From: Nitrosomonadales bacterium | Lineage (GTDB): Bacteria > Pseudomonadota > Gammaproteobacteria > Burkholderiales > Gallionellaceae | Reading direction: 5' to 3' | NCBI GenBank assembly: GCA_023259055.1 | Contig: JAHFQZ010000004.1 | Span: forward strand, 245,227-309,226 | DNA length: 64,000 bases | In this document: positions 37,559 to 47,939 of the stretch, piece after piece | How the letters are laid out: each line of letters starts with the position of its first letter | Position numbering within the stretch: position 1 is the first letter of the stretch | Notes under the pieces: model-generated | Told to the model about the DNA's origin: nothing | The model's input: the letters and a program-made list of their open reading frames with translations, nothing else | Database searches by the model: none | Program-made: the position numbers and the translations under genes

Positions 37559-38254
37559 ATGAGCAGGATGGTTTATCTGGCAAAAGTGGTTGTGCTCTTT
37601 TTGATATCTTTAACACCGGTTATTGCCTGGGCATCGGGCGGCTATATATTCGACGCCACCGGAGTGGTGTCCATTGCCGCCGATAAAACTATTGAACCTC
37701 GTCCGGCGGTAAAGAACGATATTGTTGCTTCCGGTACGGTGATCAGGACTGGCGACAATGGCCATGCCGTGGTGAAGTTTGAGGACGGTCAGGTAGTCAG
37801 CATGCAGGCCAACACAACTTTTCAGGTGCGCGAATATATCTACGATTCCAGGCAGATTGAAGATAGTAGTATTATCTTTTCCATGTTCAAGGGCGGGATG
37901 CATTTCGTTTCAGGGCAGATTGCCAAGCGCAACAGCCAAGCTTTCAGGCTGGCAACTCCTGATGCGACGGTAAGCGTTCACGGAACAGAGTTCATGGTTG
38001 TCATGGCCAAAAATGCCACCTTCAGCAAGGTGCTTTCCGGAAGTATTGGTATGACCAATGCGGTTGGTTCATCAACAATATCCGCTGGACAGACCGCTTT
38101 GACCCTTTCATCAGACACGCTGACAACCAAGGTGCCTGCTGCTTCAGTGCCTGCCGCCACATTTAGCGAGGTTGCCACGATCCCTGTTCCCGCGTCTATA
38201 GCTGCGCCACTTCCGACCGCAACTTCCGCTGGCGTTATCGCGCCGGCACGTTAA
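37559..38254 (+). CDS. FecR-domain secreted protein (short form)
   Basis: 231 residues with a signal peptide to about AWASG. FecR-like domain: IRTGDNGHAVVKFEDGQVVSMQANTTFQVREY, SMFKGGMHFVSGQIAKRN and ATVSVHGTEFMVV. The tail is Ala/Thr/Pro-rich with no membrane segment. GGAGG precedes the start. Close paralogue of 38885, whose C-terminal Gly/Ala-rich part it lacks. No ECF sigma factor or TonB receptor nearby. Confidence 0.82.
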   Translation: MSRMVYLAKVVVLFLISLTPVIAWASGGYIFDATGVVSIAADKTIEPRPAVKNDIVASGTVIRTGDNGHAVVKFEDGQVVSMQANTTFQVREYIYDSRQIEDSSIIFSMFKGGMHFVSGQIAKRNSQAFRLATPDATVSVHGTEFMVVMAKNATFSKVLSGSIGMTNAVGSSTISAGQTALTLSSDTLTTKVPAASVPAATFSEVATIPVPASIAAPLPTATSAGVIAPAR

Positions 38255-38318
38255 TAACCACTGTGGCCGAGGGAGCTGCTGCGGTAGCACAGTCAGCGTA
38301 CGTCAGTCCCGTAAACAA

Positions 38319-38353
38319 CTGGATTGCCACTGCGCTGCGGTTCTCGCAATGAC
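38319..38353. repeat. Repeat locus J (plain outer element)
   Basis: CTGGATTGCCACTGCG ... TTCTCGCAATGAC is a plain outer element in reverse orientation within the 38255-38522 gap. Confidence 0.75.
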
Positions 38354-38522
38354 GATAGTGGCTGCGCCACCATGCTGTTTATATCCTGACATGCTTTTGA
38401 TCACGGCGGGGGCGTTGCTGAGTCAGGGTATGGAAAAGTGCTTGCGTCGGGCTTTCGTATCTGGATAATCACGTTCTGTCGGTATGAAATCATTAGGAAA
38501 AACAACTAAGGGAGATTTGGCG

Positions 38523-38807
38523 ATGTGCAAAATGCAGGCGTTGATATTGGTTTTGGCGATGTCGGTTTCGGGTGGCGTGTCAGCCGCAGGCGAGGGCGCA
38601 GTGGGTAGTACAACTGGAACGTCCGGGGCAACTGCAGGGACTTCAGCGGGTGGAGCCGCCTCAGGTGGTGCTGCCGCGGGAGGTGCTGCTACGACTGCCG
38701 CCGTCGGAGGAGGTGCTTTGATTGGCGCCACCTTTATTCCGCTCGGTATTGTTACTGCTGGTTTAGTCGTCTCAGTGGCGGATATGAGATCAACAACTAA
38801 ACACTGA
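38523..38807 (+). CDS. Small Gly/Ala-rich exported or membrane protein
   Basis: 94 residues from MCKMQALILVLAMSVSGGVSA. A signal peptide is followed by a Gly/Ala/Thr-rich segment (GTSGATAGTSAGGAASGGAA) and a hydrophobic end (GGALIGATFIPLGIVTAGLVVSVA). An AGGGAG ribosome site precedes ATG 38523. The Gly/Ala-rich plus hydrophobic part closely resembles the C-terminus of the FecR-domain protein at 38885, as if the same architecture were split here into two genes. Confidence 0.65.
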   Translation: MCKMQALILVLAMSVSGGVSAAGEGAVGSTTGTSGATAGTSAGGAASGGAAAGGAATTAAVGGGALIGATFIPLGIVTAGLVVSVADMRSTTKH

Positions 38808-38884
38808 GCGAGTTTGCCTTGCGGGGAAGTCGCTTGATCAAGAGGGTGAAGCAGTAAGACCGTCAATTTTTTGGATTTATTGTT

Positions 38885-39751
38885 GTGAGAATGATGGATT
38901 GGATTAATGATTTTGCACGGACGGTAGTATTCGTCTGGATGGCTACAGCCTCGGTTGGTGCTTGGGCGGCGGGCGGCTATCTGTATGACGCTACCGGCTC
39001 GGTGACCGTTGCTGTCGATAAAAATGCACCGCGCCCAGCGGTAAAGAACGATGCGGTTGCTTCCGGTTCGGTGATCCGGACTGGCGACAAAAGCAGTGCT
39101 GTGCTGAAGTTTGAGGATGGTCAGGTGGTCAGCATGCAAGCCAATTCCACTTTTCAGGTGCGCAAATATATCTACGAGCCCAAGAAGGTTGAGGAGAGTA
39201 GCGTTCTCTTTTCCATGTTCAAGGGCGGGATGCGCTTCATTACCGGGGAAATCGGCAAACGCAATAAAAATGCGTTCAAGCTTGTAACACCGCATGCGAC
39301 GATAGGCATTCGCGGGACAGAATTTCTGGTTGTCATGGCCAATAACACAGCCTATAGCCAAGTGATATCCGGAAGTATCAGCATGACCAATGCGGCAGGG
39401 GTGACCATACTGACCGCCGGTCAGACTGCTGTGACCTCTTCGGCCACCGCACTGACCACCGCGGTACCAGCCACTTCGGTGCCAGCCGGCACATTTAGTG
39501 GAGTTACTGCAATCCCTGTTCCTGCGGCTACGCCTGCTCCAGTGCCAGCTCCGGCAAGCGCCGCAGTTTCGACGGGTACAACAGCCGCAACGGGTACAAC
39601 AGCAGGGGGAGCCGCAGCGGGTGGTGCAGCAACTGGCGCTACTGCAGGCGGGGTGTTAGCAGGGATTTCGGCTACCACGATTGGAATTGGTGTAGGGGTT
39701 GCGGCGGGTGTGGTAGCGCTTACCCATTCAACCACTACTACCCACCATTAG
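38885..39751 (+). CDS. FecR-domain protein with Gly/Ala-rich C-terminal segment
   Basis: 288 residues (GTG start; ATG at 38891 is equally plausible). Signal peptide to about GAWAAG. The FecR domain includes IRTGDKSSAVLKFEDGQVVS, SMFKGGMRFITGEIGKRN and ATIGIRGTEFLVV. An Ala/Pro/Thr linker and a Gly/Ala-rich stretch follow, ending in a hydrophobic segment (GIGVGVAAGVVALTHS) and HH. Very similar to 37559 over the FecR part; the pair probably arose by duplication. Confidence 0.82.
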   Translation: MRMMDWINDFARTVVFVWMATASVGAWAAGGYLYDATGSVTVAVDKNAPRPAVKNDAVASGSVIRTGDKSSAVLKFEDGQVVSMQANSTFQVRKYIYEPKKVEESSVLFSMFKGGMRFITGEIGKRNKNAFKLVTPHATIGIRGTEFLVVMANNTAYSQVISGSISMTNAAGVTILTAGQTAVTSSATALTTAVPATSVPAGTFSGVTAIPVPAATPAPVPAPASAAVSTGTTAATGTTAGGAAAGGAATGATAGGVLAGISATTIGIGVGVAAGVVALTHSTTTTHH

Positions 39752-39769
39752 GGATGCCCGGATTTAATC

Positions 39770-39854
39770 GTCATTGCGAGGAGCGCGGCGATGTGGCAAT
39801 CCAGAAGTTTGTTATAAACCAAATACTGGATTGACACGCTTTGCTCGCAACGAC
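39770..39854. repeat. Repeat locus K (facing pair of plain outer elements)
   Basis: A forward element at 39770-39804 and a reverse one at 39826-39854 face each other across 21 bp and could form a long stem. They follow the FecR-domain gene and could terminate or stabilise its transcript. Confidence 0.75.
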
Positions 39855-39947
39855 AGCCTGGACGATTAAATCGGCGTTTCCTTAGGGGTTCGCGCAGATC
39901 CGGCCTCGTTCGGCTTGGGAATTTCAGAATTTCTTGAGAACGCTTAA

Positions 39948-40032
39948 TGGTGCCGGGGGGGGGACTCGAACCCCCACGCCTTGCGGCACCGGATTTTGAG
40001 TCCGGCACGTCTACCAGTTCCATCACCCCGGC
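39948..40032 (-). tRNA. tRNA-Leu (anticodon CAA), second copy
   Basis: Minus strand: acceptor GCCGGGG/CCCCGGC with encoded ACCA, anticodon stem CCGGA/TCCGG around CTCAAAA (CAA), variable arm TGCCGCAAGGCGT, T arm GGGTTCGAGTCCC. 85 nt. It shares anticodon and acceptor stem with the tRNA at 10423 but differs in the D arm and variable arm. Confidence 0.95.
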
Positions 40033-40110
40033 TAAGCGGCGCGCATTATCCATGAAGCGGCGCGCCACATCAACTACAATCCCGCCTTTGACAATATTTC
40101 GTTGTTTTTC

Positions 40111-41135
40111 ATGCGTACTAATGACTTTGATTTTGCTCTGCCCGAGCACCTGATCGCGCAGCATCCGCCTGAACGGCGCGGCGACAGCCGCTTGTTGTAT
40201 GCACATGATGATGTGCTGGAGGATTGCCGTTTCGCCGATCTGCTGCGGCTGGTTGAGCCGAGTGATGTGCTGGTGCTGAATGACACGCGTGTCATCAAGG
40301 CGCGCCTGTTTGGCGGCAAGGATAGCGGCGGCAAGGTAGAGGTGCTGGTGGAGCGAGTGCTGAATGAGCGCGAGGTGTTGGCGCAAGTACGCGCCAGCCA
40401 CGCGCCGAAGGCGGGCAGTCATTTGTTGTTGGCGGAAGCATTGTCGGTGGAGGTGTTGGGGCGTGAGGGAGAATTTTTCCATCTGCGATTTGCCGGTGAT
40501 GTGCCTGTGCTGGCATTGCTGGAACGCTATGGCAATTTGCCCTTGCCGCCCTACATCACGCACGCGGCGGATGTTGAAGACGAGCAGCGTTATCAAACAG
40601 TGTTTGCACGCGAAGCGGGTGCAGTGGCGGCTCCTACGGCGGGTCTTCATTTTGATAAAGGCATGATGCAAGCGCTACGCGATAAAGGCGTGGGAATCGC
40701 CTATGTCACGCTGCATGTCGGCGCGGGAACGTTTCAACCGGTGCGCGCCGAGCATATTCGCGAGCACACCATGCACAGCGAGTGGTATGAAATTTCTCAG
40801 GTAACCGTAGATGCGATAGCGCAAGCACATGGTGCAGGCGGACGAGTGATCGCGGTGGGCACCACCAGCCTGCGCGCGATGGAGAGTGCGGCACAGAATG
40901 GTGAGTTGCAAGCCGGAAGTGGTGAGACAAGTATTTTTATCACCCCCGGCTATCGCTTCCGCGTGGTGGATGTGTTGCTGACCAATTTCCATTTGCCAAA
41001 ATCCACGCTGCTGATGCTGGTGTGCGCGTTCGGCGGGATGGAGCAAATGCTGGCGGCCTATCGCCATGCGGTTGCGCAGGAATATCGTTTTTTTAGTTAT
41101 GGCGATGCTATGTTTATCGAGCGAAATTACGAATC

Positions 41136-41163
<28 letters not shown>
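40111..41163 (+). CDS. queA: S-adenosylmethionine:tRNA ribosyltransferase-isomerase
   Basis: Makes epoxyqueuosine in tRNA from preQ1, the step after Tgt. 350 residues. Family segments: [75 protein letters not shown] and [15 protein letters not shown]. The final residues SPLPLAGEG are encoded by an inserted palindromic element, not by ancestral queA sequence. ATG 40111 has no clear ribosome site. Confidence 0.96.
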
Positions 41164-42294
<1,131 letters not shown>

Positions 42295-42352
42295 GCGCCT
42301 GTGGCTTTATGGTAGAATGCGCGCCTTTTGTTTCATCAACGGAGAATGAATA

Positions 42353-42679
42353 ATGTTCATCAGTAATGCATATGCTGAAGCGGCCGCGCCGGTTCAGGGG
42401 GGCGGCATCATAGAGTTCCTCCCGCTGGTCGCCCTGGTTGCGGTGTTTTATTTTTTGGTGTTGCGTCCGCAATCCAAACGCGCCAAAGAACAAAAAGCCA
42501 TGGTTGAAGCGCTGCAGCGCGGTGACGAGGTAATTACGACAGGCGGTGTAGTTGGGCGTGTCAACAAGGTGTATGAGCAATATGTTGGTGTTGAGCTCGC
42601 TGAAAATATCGAAATAACGGTGCAAAAGACCGCGGTTCAAAGCGTGTTGCCCAAGGGAACCATCAAGGCCATCAAGTAA
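42353..42679 (+). CDS. yajC: Sec translocon accessory subunit YajC
   Basis: 108 residues. One membrane segment (GIIEFLPLVALVAVFYFLVL) followed by RPQSKRAKEQKAMVEALQRGDEVITTGGVVGRV, which is diagnostic. It associates with SecDF and YidC at the inner membrane. GGAGA precedes ATG 42353. Confidence 0.96.
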   Translation: MFISNAYAEAAAPVQGGGIIEFLPLVALVAVFYFLVLRPQSKRAKEQKAMVEALQRGDEVITTGGVVGRVNKVYEQYVGVELAENIEITVQKTAVQSVLPKGTIKAIK

Positions 42680-42739
42680 TTTAATTTCGCGAGGGAATGT
42701 CCTTGAATCGGACATGAGCGCAGTCATCAGGGGGTCGTT

Positions 42740-44551
42740 ATGAATCAATATCCATTGTGGAAGTATCTGCTGATTCTGGCAGCGTTGCTGATCGGCTTGA
42801 TTTATACCTTGCCGAATTTTTTCGGTGAATCGCCCGCTGTGCAGGTGTCGCCATTACGCTCCAGCCTGAAAGCGGATGCCGCTTTGCTGGGGCGCGTGGA
42901 AAATGCCCTGAAGGCCGCCAATCTTGAGCCTGAAGTGATTTCTCTGGACGGTAACAGCGTCAAGGCACGCTTTGCCGGTACCGATAACCAACTGAAGGCG
43001 AAAGATATATTGTCAGGCAAGCTTGGCGAAGACTATGTGGTCGCGCTCAACTTGTTGCCGCGTTCACCGCATTGGCTGACCAGGCTCAATGCACTTCCGA
43101 TGTATCTGGGCCTGGACTTGCGTGGGGGTGTGCATTTCCTGTTGCAAGTGGATATGAAAGCCGCAATCAATAAATCTCTGGAATCCGCTACCAGCGATAT
43201 TCGCATCGCGTTACGCGAGAAGAATGTCGCTTATTCCGGCGTGAGCCGTGAAGGCAATGTGTTGCTGGTGAAGTTCCGCGATGCCGAAGCGCGCAGCATG
43301 GGCGAGGAGGAAATCAAACAGCATTTTTCAGATTATGCGGTGAGCGAGAAAGAAGCAGGCGGCGAATTTTTGCTGCAGGCGACGCTCAAGCCGGAAGCCG
43401 AACGGCGTATACAGGATTCAGCCGTGCAACAAAATCTGTTGACCTTGCGTAACCGCGTGAATGAGCTGGGAGTGGCTGAGCCGGTGATCCAGCAACAGGG
43501 CGCAGATCGTGTGGTTGTGCAATTGCCCGGCGTGCAGGATACGGCGCGCGCCAAGGATATTCTCGGGCGTACCGCGACGCTGGAAGTGCGCCTGGTGGAT
43601 GAGGAGCATCAAATCAGCCAGGGGGCTGCGGCACCGTTCGGCACCGAGATGTTCAAGGACCGCGAAGGCAGGATGCTGCTGGTGAAGAAGCAGGTGATCC
43701 TCACCGGGGAACGTATCAACGACGCACAGCCGGGTTTTGACAACCGCAGCAGTGAGGCTGCAGTCCACATCAATCTGGACAGTGTGGGTGCGCGCAAGTT
43801 CAAGGAAGCGACGCGCGAAAACGTCGGCAAGCGCATGGCGATTATCCTGTTTGAAAAAGGCAAGGGTGAAATCGTCACGGCACCCGTCATCCGCGAAGAA
43901 ATCGGCGGCGGGCGCGTGCAGATCAGCGGCCAGATGAATACCATGGAAGCTCAGGACACTGCGCTTCTGCTGCGTGCCGGTGCGCTGGCGGCGCCGATGG
44001 AAATCATCGAGGAGCGCACGGTCGGGCCCAGCCTCGGTGCGGACAATATCAAGCGCGGTTTTGATTCAACCAAAATCGGTTTCATCATGATCTCTGTTTT
44101 TATGGTCATTTACTACCTGATGTTCGGCACGATTTCCGTGCTGGCGCTGGGGGCAAACCTGCTGCTGTTGGTGGCGCTGCTGTCGATGATGCAGGCCACG
44201 CTTACTTTGCCTGGTATGGCGGGCATTGCGTTGACGCTGGGGATGGCGATCGACGCGAACGTGCTGATCAACGAGCGCATTCGCGATGAGTTGCTCAACG
44301 GCGTGACGCCGCAGGTCGCGATCCATGCCGGATATGACAGGGCATTCGGCACCATTCTCGATTCCAATATCACGACATTTATCGCGGGCATCGCCCTGTT
44401 CCTGTTCGGCTCCGGGCCGATCAAGGGGTTTGCAGTGGTACTGTGTCTGGGTATCCTGACTTCGATGTTCAGCGCGGTGCTGGTATCGCGCGCGATGGTG
44501 AATTTGATTTATGGGCGCAAGGTGCGTCTGACTAGTTTGGCGATAGGCTGA
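42740..44551 (+). CDS. secD: Protein translocase subunit SecD
   Basis: 603 residues. A first membrane helix (WKYLLILAALLIGLIYTLPNFF), a large periplasmic P1 domain with YLGLDLRGGVHFLLQVD and LRNRVNELGVAEPVIQQQGADRVVVQLPG, then five C-terminal helices with GMAIDANVLINERIRDEL, the proton-coupled RND-type motif. It pulls secreted proteins across the inner membrane using the proton motive force, together with SecF. Confidence 0.98.
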   Translation: MNQYPLWKYLLILAALLIGLIYTLPNFFGESPAVQVSPLRSSLKADAALLGRVENALKAANLEPEVISLDGNSVKARFAGTDNQLKAKDILSGKLGEDYVVALNLLPRSPHWLTRLNALPMYLGLDLRGGVHFLLQVDMKAAINKSLESATSDIRIALREKNVAYSGVSREGNVLLVKFRDAEARSMGEEEIKQHFSDYAVSEKEAGGEFLLQATLKPEAERRIQDSAVQQNLLTLRNRVNELGVAEPVIQQQGADRVVVQLPGVQDTARAKDILGRTATLEVRLVDEEHQISQGAAAPFGTEMFKDREGRMLLVKKQVILTGERINDAQPGFDNRSSEAAVHINLDSVGARKFKEATRENVGKRMAIILFEKGKGEIVTAPVIREEIGGGRVQISGQMNTMEAQDTALLLRAGALAAPMEIIEERTVGPSLGADNIKRGFDSTKIGFIMISVFMVIYYLMFGTISVLALGANLLLLVALLSMMQATLTLPGMAGIALTLGMAIDANVLINERIRDELLNGVTPQVAIHAGYDRAFGTILDSNITTFIAGIALFLFGSGPIKGFAVVLCLGILTSMFSAVLVSRAMVNLIYGRKVRLTSLAIG

Positions 44552-44561
44552 GGAAAGCGAC

Positions 44562-45494
44562 ATGGAATTTTTCAAGATTAAACACGATATTCCTTTCATG
44601 AGCTATGGACGGTACACCACCACCATTTCACTGGTGACGTTTATCGTGGCGGTATTTTTTCTCGCTACCAAGGGACTGAATTTCGGCGTGGATTTCACCG
44701 GTGGCACTGTAATTGAGGTGCATTATTCGCAGCCTGCCGATCTGGCAAAAGTTCGCGAGCAGCTTGCTGCAAAGGGCTTGCCGGATGCGCTGGTGCAGAA
44801 TTTCGGTACCAGTCACGATGTGCTGATCCAGGTGCCACTCAGGCAGAATCTTTCCGGAGCGAAATTGAGCGAACAGGTGATGGACGGATTGCACATGCAG
44901 GATGCTACCGTGGAAATGCGCCGGGTGGAATTTGTCGGGCCGCAAGTCGGCAAGGACCTGGTGGACAATGGTGCGATGGCTTTGCTGCTGGTGTCGCTGG
45001 GTATTGTCGGCTATTTGTGGTTGCGCTTCGAATGGAAGTTTGGCGTCTCTGCCATCATCGCCAATTTACATGACGTAGTCATCATCCTGGGGTTCTTTGC
45101 ATTCTTTCAATGGGAATTCTCGCTGTCCGTGGTGGCGGCGGTGATGGCGGTGCTGGGTTACTCGGTGAACGAATCGGTGGTTGTGTTCGACCGTATCCGT
45201 GAAAACTTTCGCACCATGCGCAAGGCCGAAGTTACCGAGATCATCGACAACGCCATCACCCGCACCATGTCGCGTACTATCATTACTCATGGCTGTACTC
45301 AGATGATGGTCGGCGCGATGCTGTTCCTTGGCGGCGAAACGCTGCACTACTTCGCCATGGCACTCACTATCGGAATCCTGTTCAGTATTTATTCCTCAGT
45401 GCTGGTCGCCAGTCCGTTGTTGATGATATTCGGCGTGTCGCGCGAGGACTTTATCAAGCCGGAGAAATCCGGAGCTGAGGAAGTTCTTCCGTAA
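44562..45494 (+). CDS. secF: Protein translocase subunit SecF
   Basis: 310 residues, six membrane segments. Signature LNFGVDFTGGTVIEV near the N-terminus; GYSVNESVVVFDRIREN is in the conserved transmembrane region and RTIITH-type sequence follows. It starts 10 bp after secD and completes the YajC-SecD-SecF unit. Confidence 0.98.
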   Translation: MEFFKIKHDIPFMSYGRYTTTISLVTFIVAVFFLATKGLNFGVDFTGGTVIEVHYSQPADLAKVREQLAAKGLPDALVQNFGTSHDVLIQVPLRQNLSGAKLSEQVMDGLHMQDATVEMRRVEFVGPQVGKDLVDNGAMALLLVSLGIVGYLWLRFEWKFGVSAIIANLHDVVIILGFFAFFQWEFSLSVVAAVMAVLGYSVNESVVVFDRIRENFRTMRKAEVTEIIDNAITRTMSRTIITHGCTQMMVGAMLFLGGETLHYFAMALTIGILFSIYSSVLVASPLLMIFGVSREDFIKPEKSGAEEVLP

Positions 45495-45497
45495 CTT

Positions 45498-46136
45498 ATG
45501 GATTTGATCTACGCATTCATCGACATCGTCCTGCATCTGGATACTCACCTGCTGGCGTTCACGCAGCAATACGGTATGTGGGTGTATGCCATCCTGTTCC
45601 TGATTATCTATTGCGAAACCGGACTTGTAGTCACGCCTTTTCTGCCCGGCGATTCATTGCTGTTTGTGGCGGGTGCTCTGTGCGGTATGGGCGCGCTGCA
45701 ATTGGAGTTGCTTGCGCCGCTGCTGATGCTGGCGGCGTTCAGTGGTGACAACACGAACTACTGGATCGGGCGGCTGGTCGGGTTGCGCTTGCTGAACCGC
45801 ACGAATGGACTCATCAAGCGCGAGCATATCGACAAGACCCATGCTTTTTATGAGAAACACGGCGGCAAGACCATTCTGCTTGCACGTTTTCTACCGATCA
45901 TTCGCACCTTTGCGCCGTTTGTGGCGGGTATCGGCCTGATGCGCTACCGCCTGTTCATGATGTTCAGCGCACTGGGCAGCCTGGCATGGATAGGCAGCCT
46001 CACGGTAGCAGGTTATCTTTTCGGCAATATCCCGGTCATCAAGAACAACCTCACTTTGATGATCCTCGGCATCATCGTGATTTCCTTACTTCCCGCGTTG
46101 GGCGAGTTTATCCGGCATCGCAAGCAGGCTGTTTGA
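45498..46136 (+). CDS. DedA-family membrane protein
   Basis: 212 residues, about five hydrophobic segments. Family motifs: ETGLVVTPFLPGDSLLFVAGAL, GDNTNYWIGR, FYEKHGGKTILLARFLPIIRTFAPFVAGIG and MRYRLFMMFSALGSLAW. DedA proteins are linked to lipid carrier (undecaprenyl phosphate) recycling and membrane homeostasis. It starts 3 bp after secF, probably co-transcribed. Confidence 0.93.
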   Translation: MDLIYAFIDIVLHLDTHLLAFTQQYGMWVYAILFLIIYCETGLVVTPFLPGDSLLFVAGALCGMGALQLELLAPLLMLAAFSGDNTNYWIGRLVGLRLLNRTNGLIKREHIDKTHAFYEKHGGKTILLARFLPIIRTFAPFVAGIGLMRYRLFMMFSALGSLAWIGSLTVAGYLFGNIPVIKNNLTLMILGIIVISLLPALGEFIRHRKQAV

Positions 46137-46224
46137 ATAATCTCTGGTAGGGATTTTCGACGAAGCAGGCAGCCGGGTCGGGCCAACGACAATAATATCA
46201 AGTGAAGCATTGCCAGGATTTAGG

Positions 46225-46254
46225 AAAAAGCCCGGAATAATCCGGGCTTTTTTA
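46225..46254. terminator. Bidirectional rho-independent terminator between dedA and pstB
   Basis: AAAGCCCGGA, a TAA-type loop and TCCGGGCTTTTTT, with AAAAA on the left side. It serves the convergent secDF-dedA and pst operons. Confidence 0.9.
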
Positions 46255-46274
46255 CGGTACTTGATCTGTGGAAC

Positions 46275-47069
46275 TTATCCGAACCTTCCTGTGATGTAAT
46301 CTTCAGTTTCCTTGCGCTTCGGATTTGTAAACACTGTGCTGGTGTCGCCGAACTCTATCAGGTCGCCCAGATACATGTAGGCAGTGTAATCGGAGACGCG
46401 CGCGGCTTGCTGCATGTTGTGCGTGACGATGACAATGGTGAAGTCTTCCTTCAGTTCGTCGATCAATTTTTCGATGTGCGCGGTTGAGATCGGATCGAGC
46501 GCCGATGTCGGTTCATCCAGAAGCAGGACTTGCGGCTTGACGGCGATGGCACGTGCGATGCAAAGCCGCTGCTGCTGTCCGCCTGACAAGCTTGTGCCGC
46601 TTTGCCTGAGCTTGTCCTTGGCTTCGGTCCACAGTGCGGATTTGCGCAACGCCCATTCGACGCGCTCATCCATATTATTCTTGTTGAGACTTTCATAGAG
46701 CTTTACGCCGAATGCGATATTGTCATAAATCGACATCGGGAACGGTGTGGGTTTCTGGAACACCATGCCAATTTTGGCGCGCAGCATGTTCAGGTCCTGT
46801 TTTTTGTCGAGAATGTTCGCGCCGTCCAGAAGAACCTGCCCGGTAGCTTTTTGCTTGGGATAGAGCTGATACATGCGGTTGAAGGTGCGCAACAGCGTCG
46901 ATTTTCCGCAGCCGGAAGGGCCGATGAAGGCGGTCACCATTTTTTCGGCAATGCTCAGGTTGATGTCTTTGAGCGCGCGGTAGTCCCCGTAATAAAAATT
47001 CAGGTCTTTGACAATTATTTTTGGGGTGGTTGTTTTTTGATTGGCGGTGTTTTCAGCGTTCATTTGCAT
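46275..47069 (-). CDS. pstB: Phosphate ABC transporter ATP-binding protein PstB
   Basis: 264 residues. Walker [10 protein letters not shown], signature LSGGQQQR, Walker [13 protein letters not shown] and the switch histidine in VTHNM. Energises phosphate import with PstC and PstA. It begins 6 bp after pstA; an ATG two codons downstream (47063) is better spaced from AAGG. No phoU follows; the operon ends at a terminator. Confidence 0.97.
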   Translation of the reverse strand: MQMNAENTANQKTTTPKIIVKDLNFYYGDYRALKDINLSIAEKMVTAFIGPSGCGKSTLLRTFNRMYQLYPKQKATGQVLLDGANILDKKQDLNMLRAKIGMVFQKPTPFPMSIYDNIAFGVKLYESLNKNNMDERVEWALRKSALWTEAKDKLRQSGTSLSGGQQQRLCIARAIAVKPQVLLLDEPTSALDPISTAHIEKLIDELKEDFTIVIVTHNMQQAARVSDYTAYMYLGDLIEFGDTSTVFTNPKRKETEDYITGRFG

Positions 47070-47075
47070 GCCTTG

Positions 47076-47921
47076 TTAATGGGAGGCGGCTTTTTGCCGG
47101 AACAGCACTCGCGCCAGGATGTTGAGTGTCAGCACACTAAGAGTGATCAGCAACGCACCTGCCCACGCCAGTTTTTGCCAGTCCTCATAAGGGCTCATGG
47201 CGAACTGGAAAATTACCACCGGCAAATTGGCCATCGGCTGGTCCATGTTGCTGCTCCAGAACTGGTTGTTAAGCGCGGTGAACAGCAGCGGCGCAGTTTC
47301 GCCGCTGATGCGCGCGATGGCAAGCATCACGCCGGTGATGATTCCGGCTCGTGCGGCGCGCAAGGTAATAAAGTTGATGATTTTCCATTGCGGCGCGCCG
47401 AGTGCAGCTGCCGCTTCGCGCAGCGTGGTCGGAACCAGGCGCAGCATGTTTTCGGTAGTACGTATTACGACGGGGATGACAATGATGGATAACGCCAGAG
47501 CGCCTGCCCAGCCCGAGAAGTGTTTTACATGAACGACATAGCTTTCATACACGAACAGTCCGATAACGATGGACGGGGCGGAGAGCAATACGTCATTGAT
47601 GAAGCGCGTGACAGGCGCCAGCCAGCCGCGCTGTCCGAATTCGGCCAGATAGGTTCCGGCCAATATCCCGATGGGTGTGCCGATCAGCGTGCCGACCAGC
47701 GTCATCATCAGGCTGCCGGCAATGGCGTTGAGCAGACCGCCGGAACTGCCTGGTGGCGGCGTCATTTGCTCGAACACGACAGGGGCCATGGCAGGCAGCC
47801 CGTGCCCCAGTAGCGTCCATAATATCCAGCACAGCCAGAACAGGCCGAACAGCATGGCCAGGATCGAAATGCCGAGGCCGATTGCGTTGATGATGCGGCG
47901 GCGAGTATATAGAGTCAGCAT
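47076..47921 (-). CDS. pstA: Phosphate ABC transporter permease PstA
   Basis: 281 residues, six membrane segments. The permease motif appears as [19 protein letters not shown], which contacts Pst[39 protein letters not shown] is typical of PstA. Lies 18 bp downstream of pstC. Confidence 0.96.
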   Translation of the reverse strand: MLTLYTRRRIINAIGLGISILAMLFGLFWLCWILWTLLGHGLPAMAPVVFEQMTPPPGSSGGLLNAIAGSLMMTLVGTLIGTPIGILAGTYLAEFGQRGWLAPVTRFINDVLLSAPSIVIGLFVYESYVVHVKHFSGWAGALALSIIVIPVVIRTTENMLRLVPTTLREAAAALGAPQWKIINFITLRAARAGIITGVMLAIARISGETAPLLFTALNNQFWSSNMDQPMANLPVVIFQFAMSPYEDWQKLAWAGALLITLSVLTLNILARVLFRQKAASH

Positions 47922-47939
47922 GGTTTACGAAGCCGCTTG

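Noticed and set aside
39748..40671. Long minus-strand open frame
   Set aside because: It runs through tRNA-Leu, a palindromic repeat and the antisense of queA.
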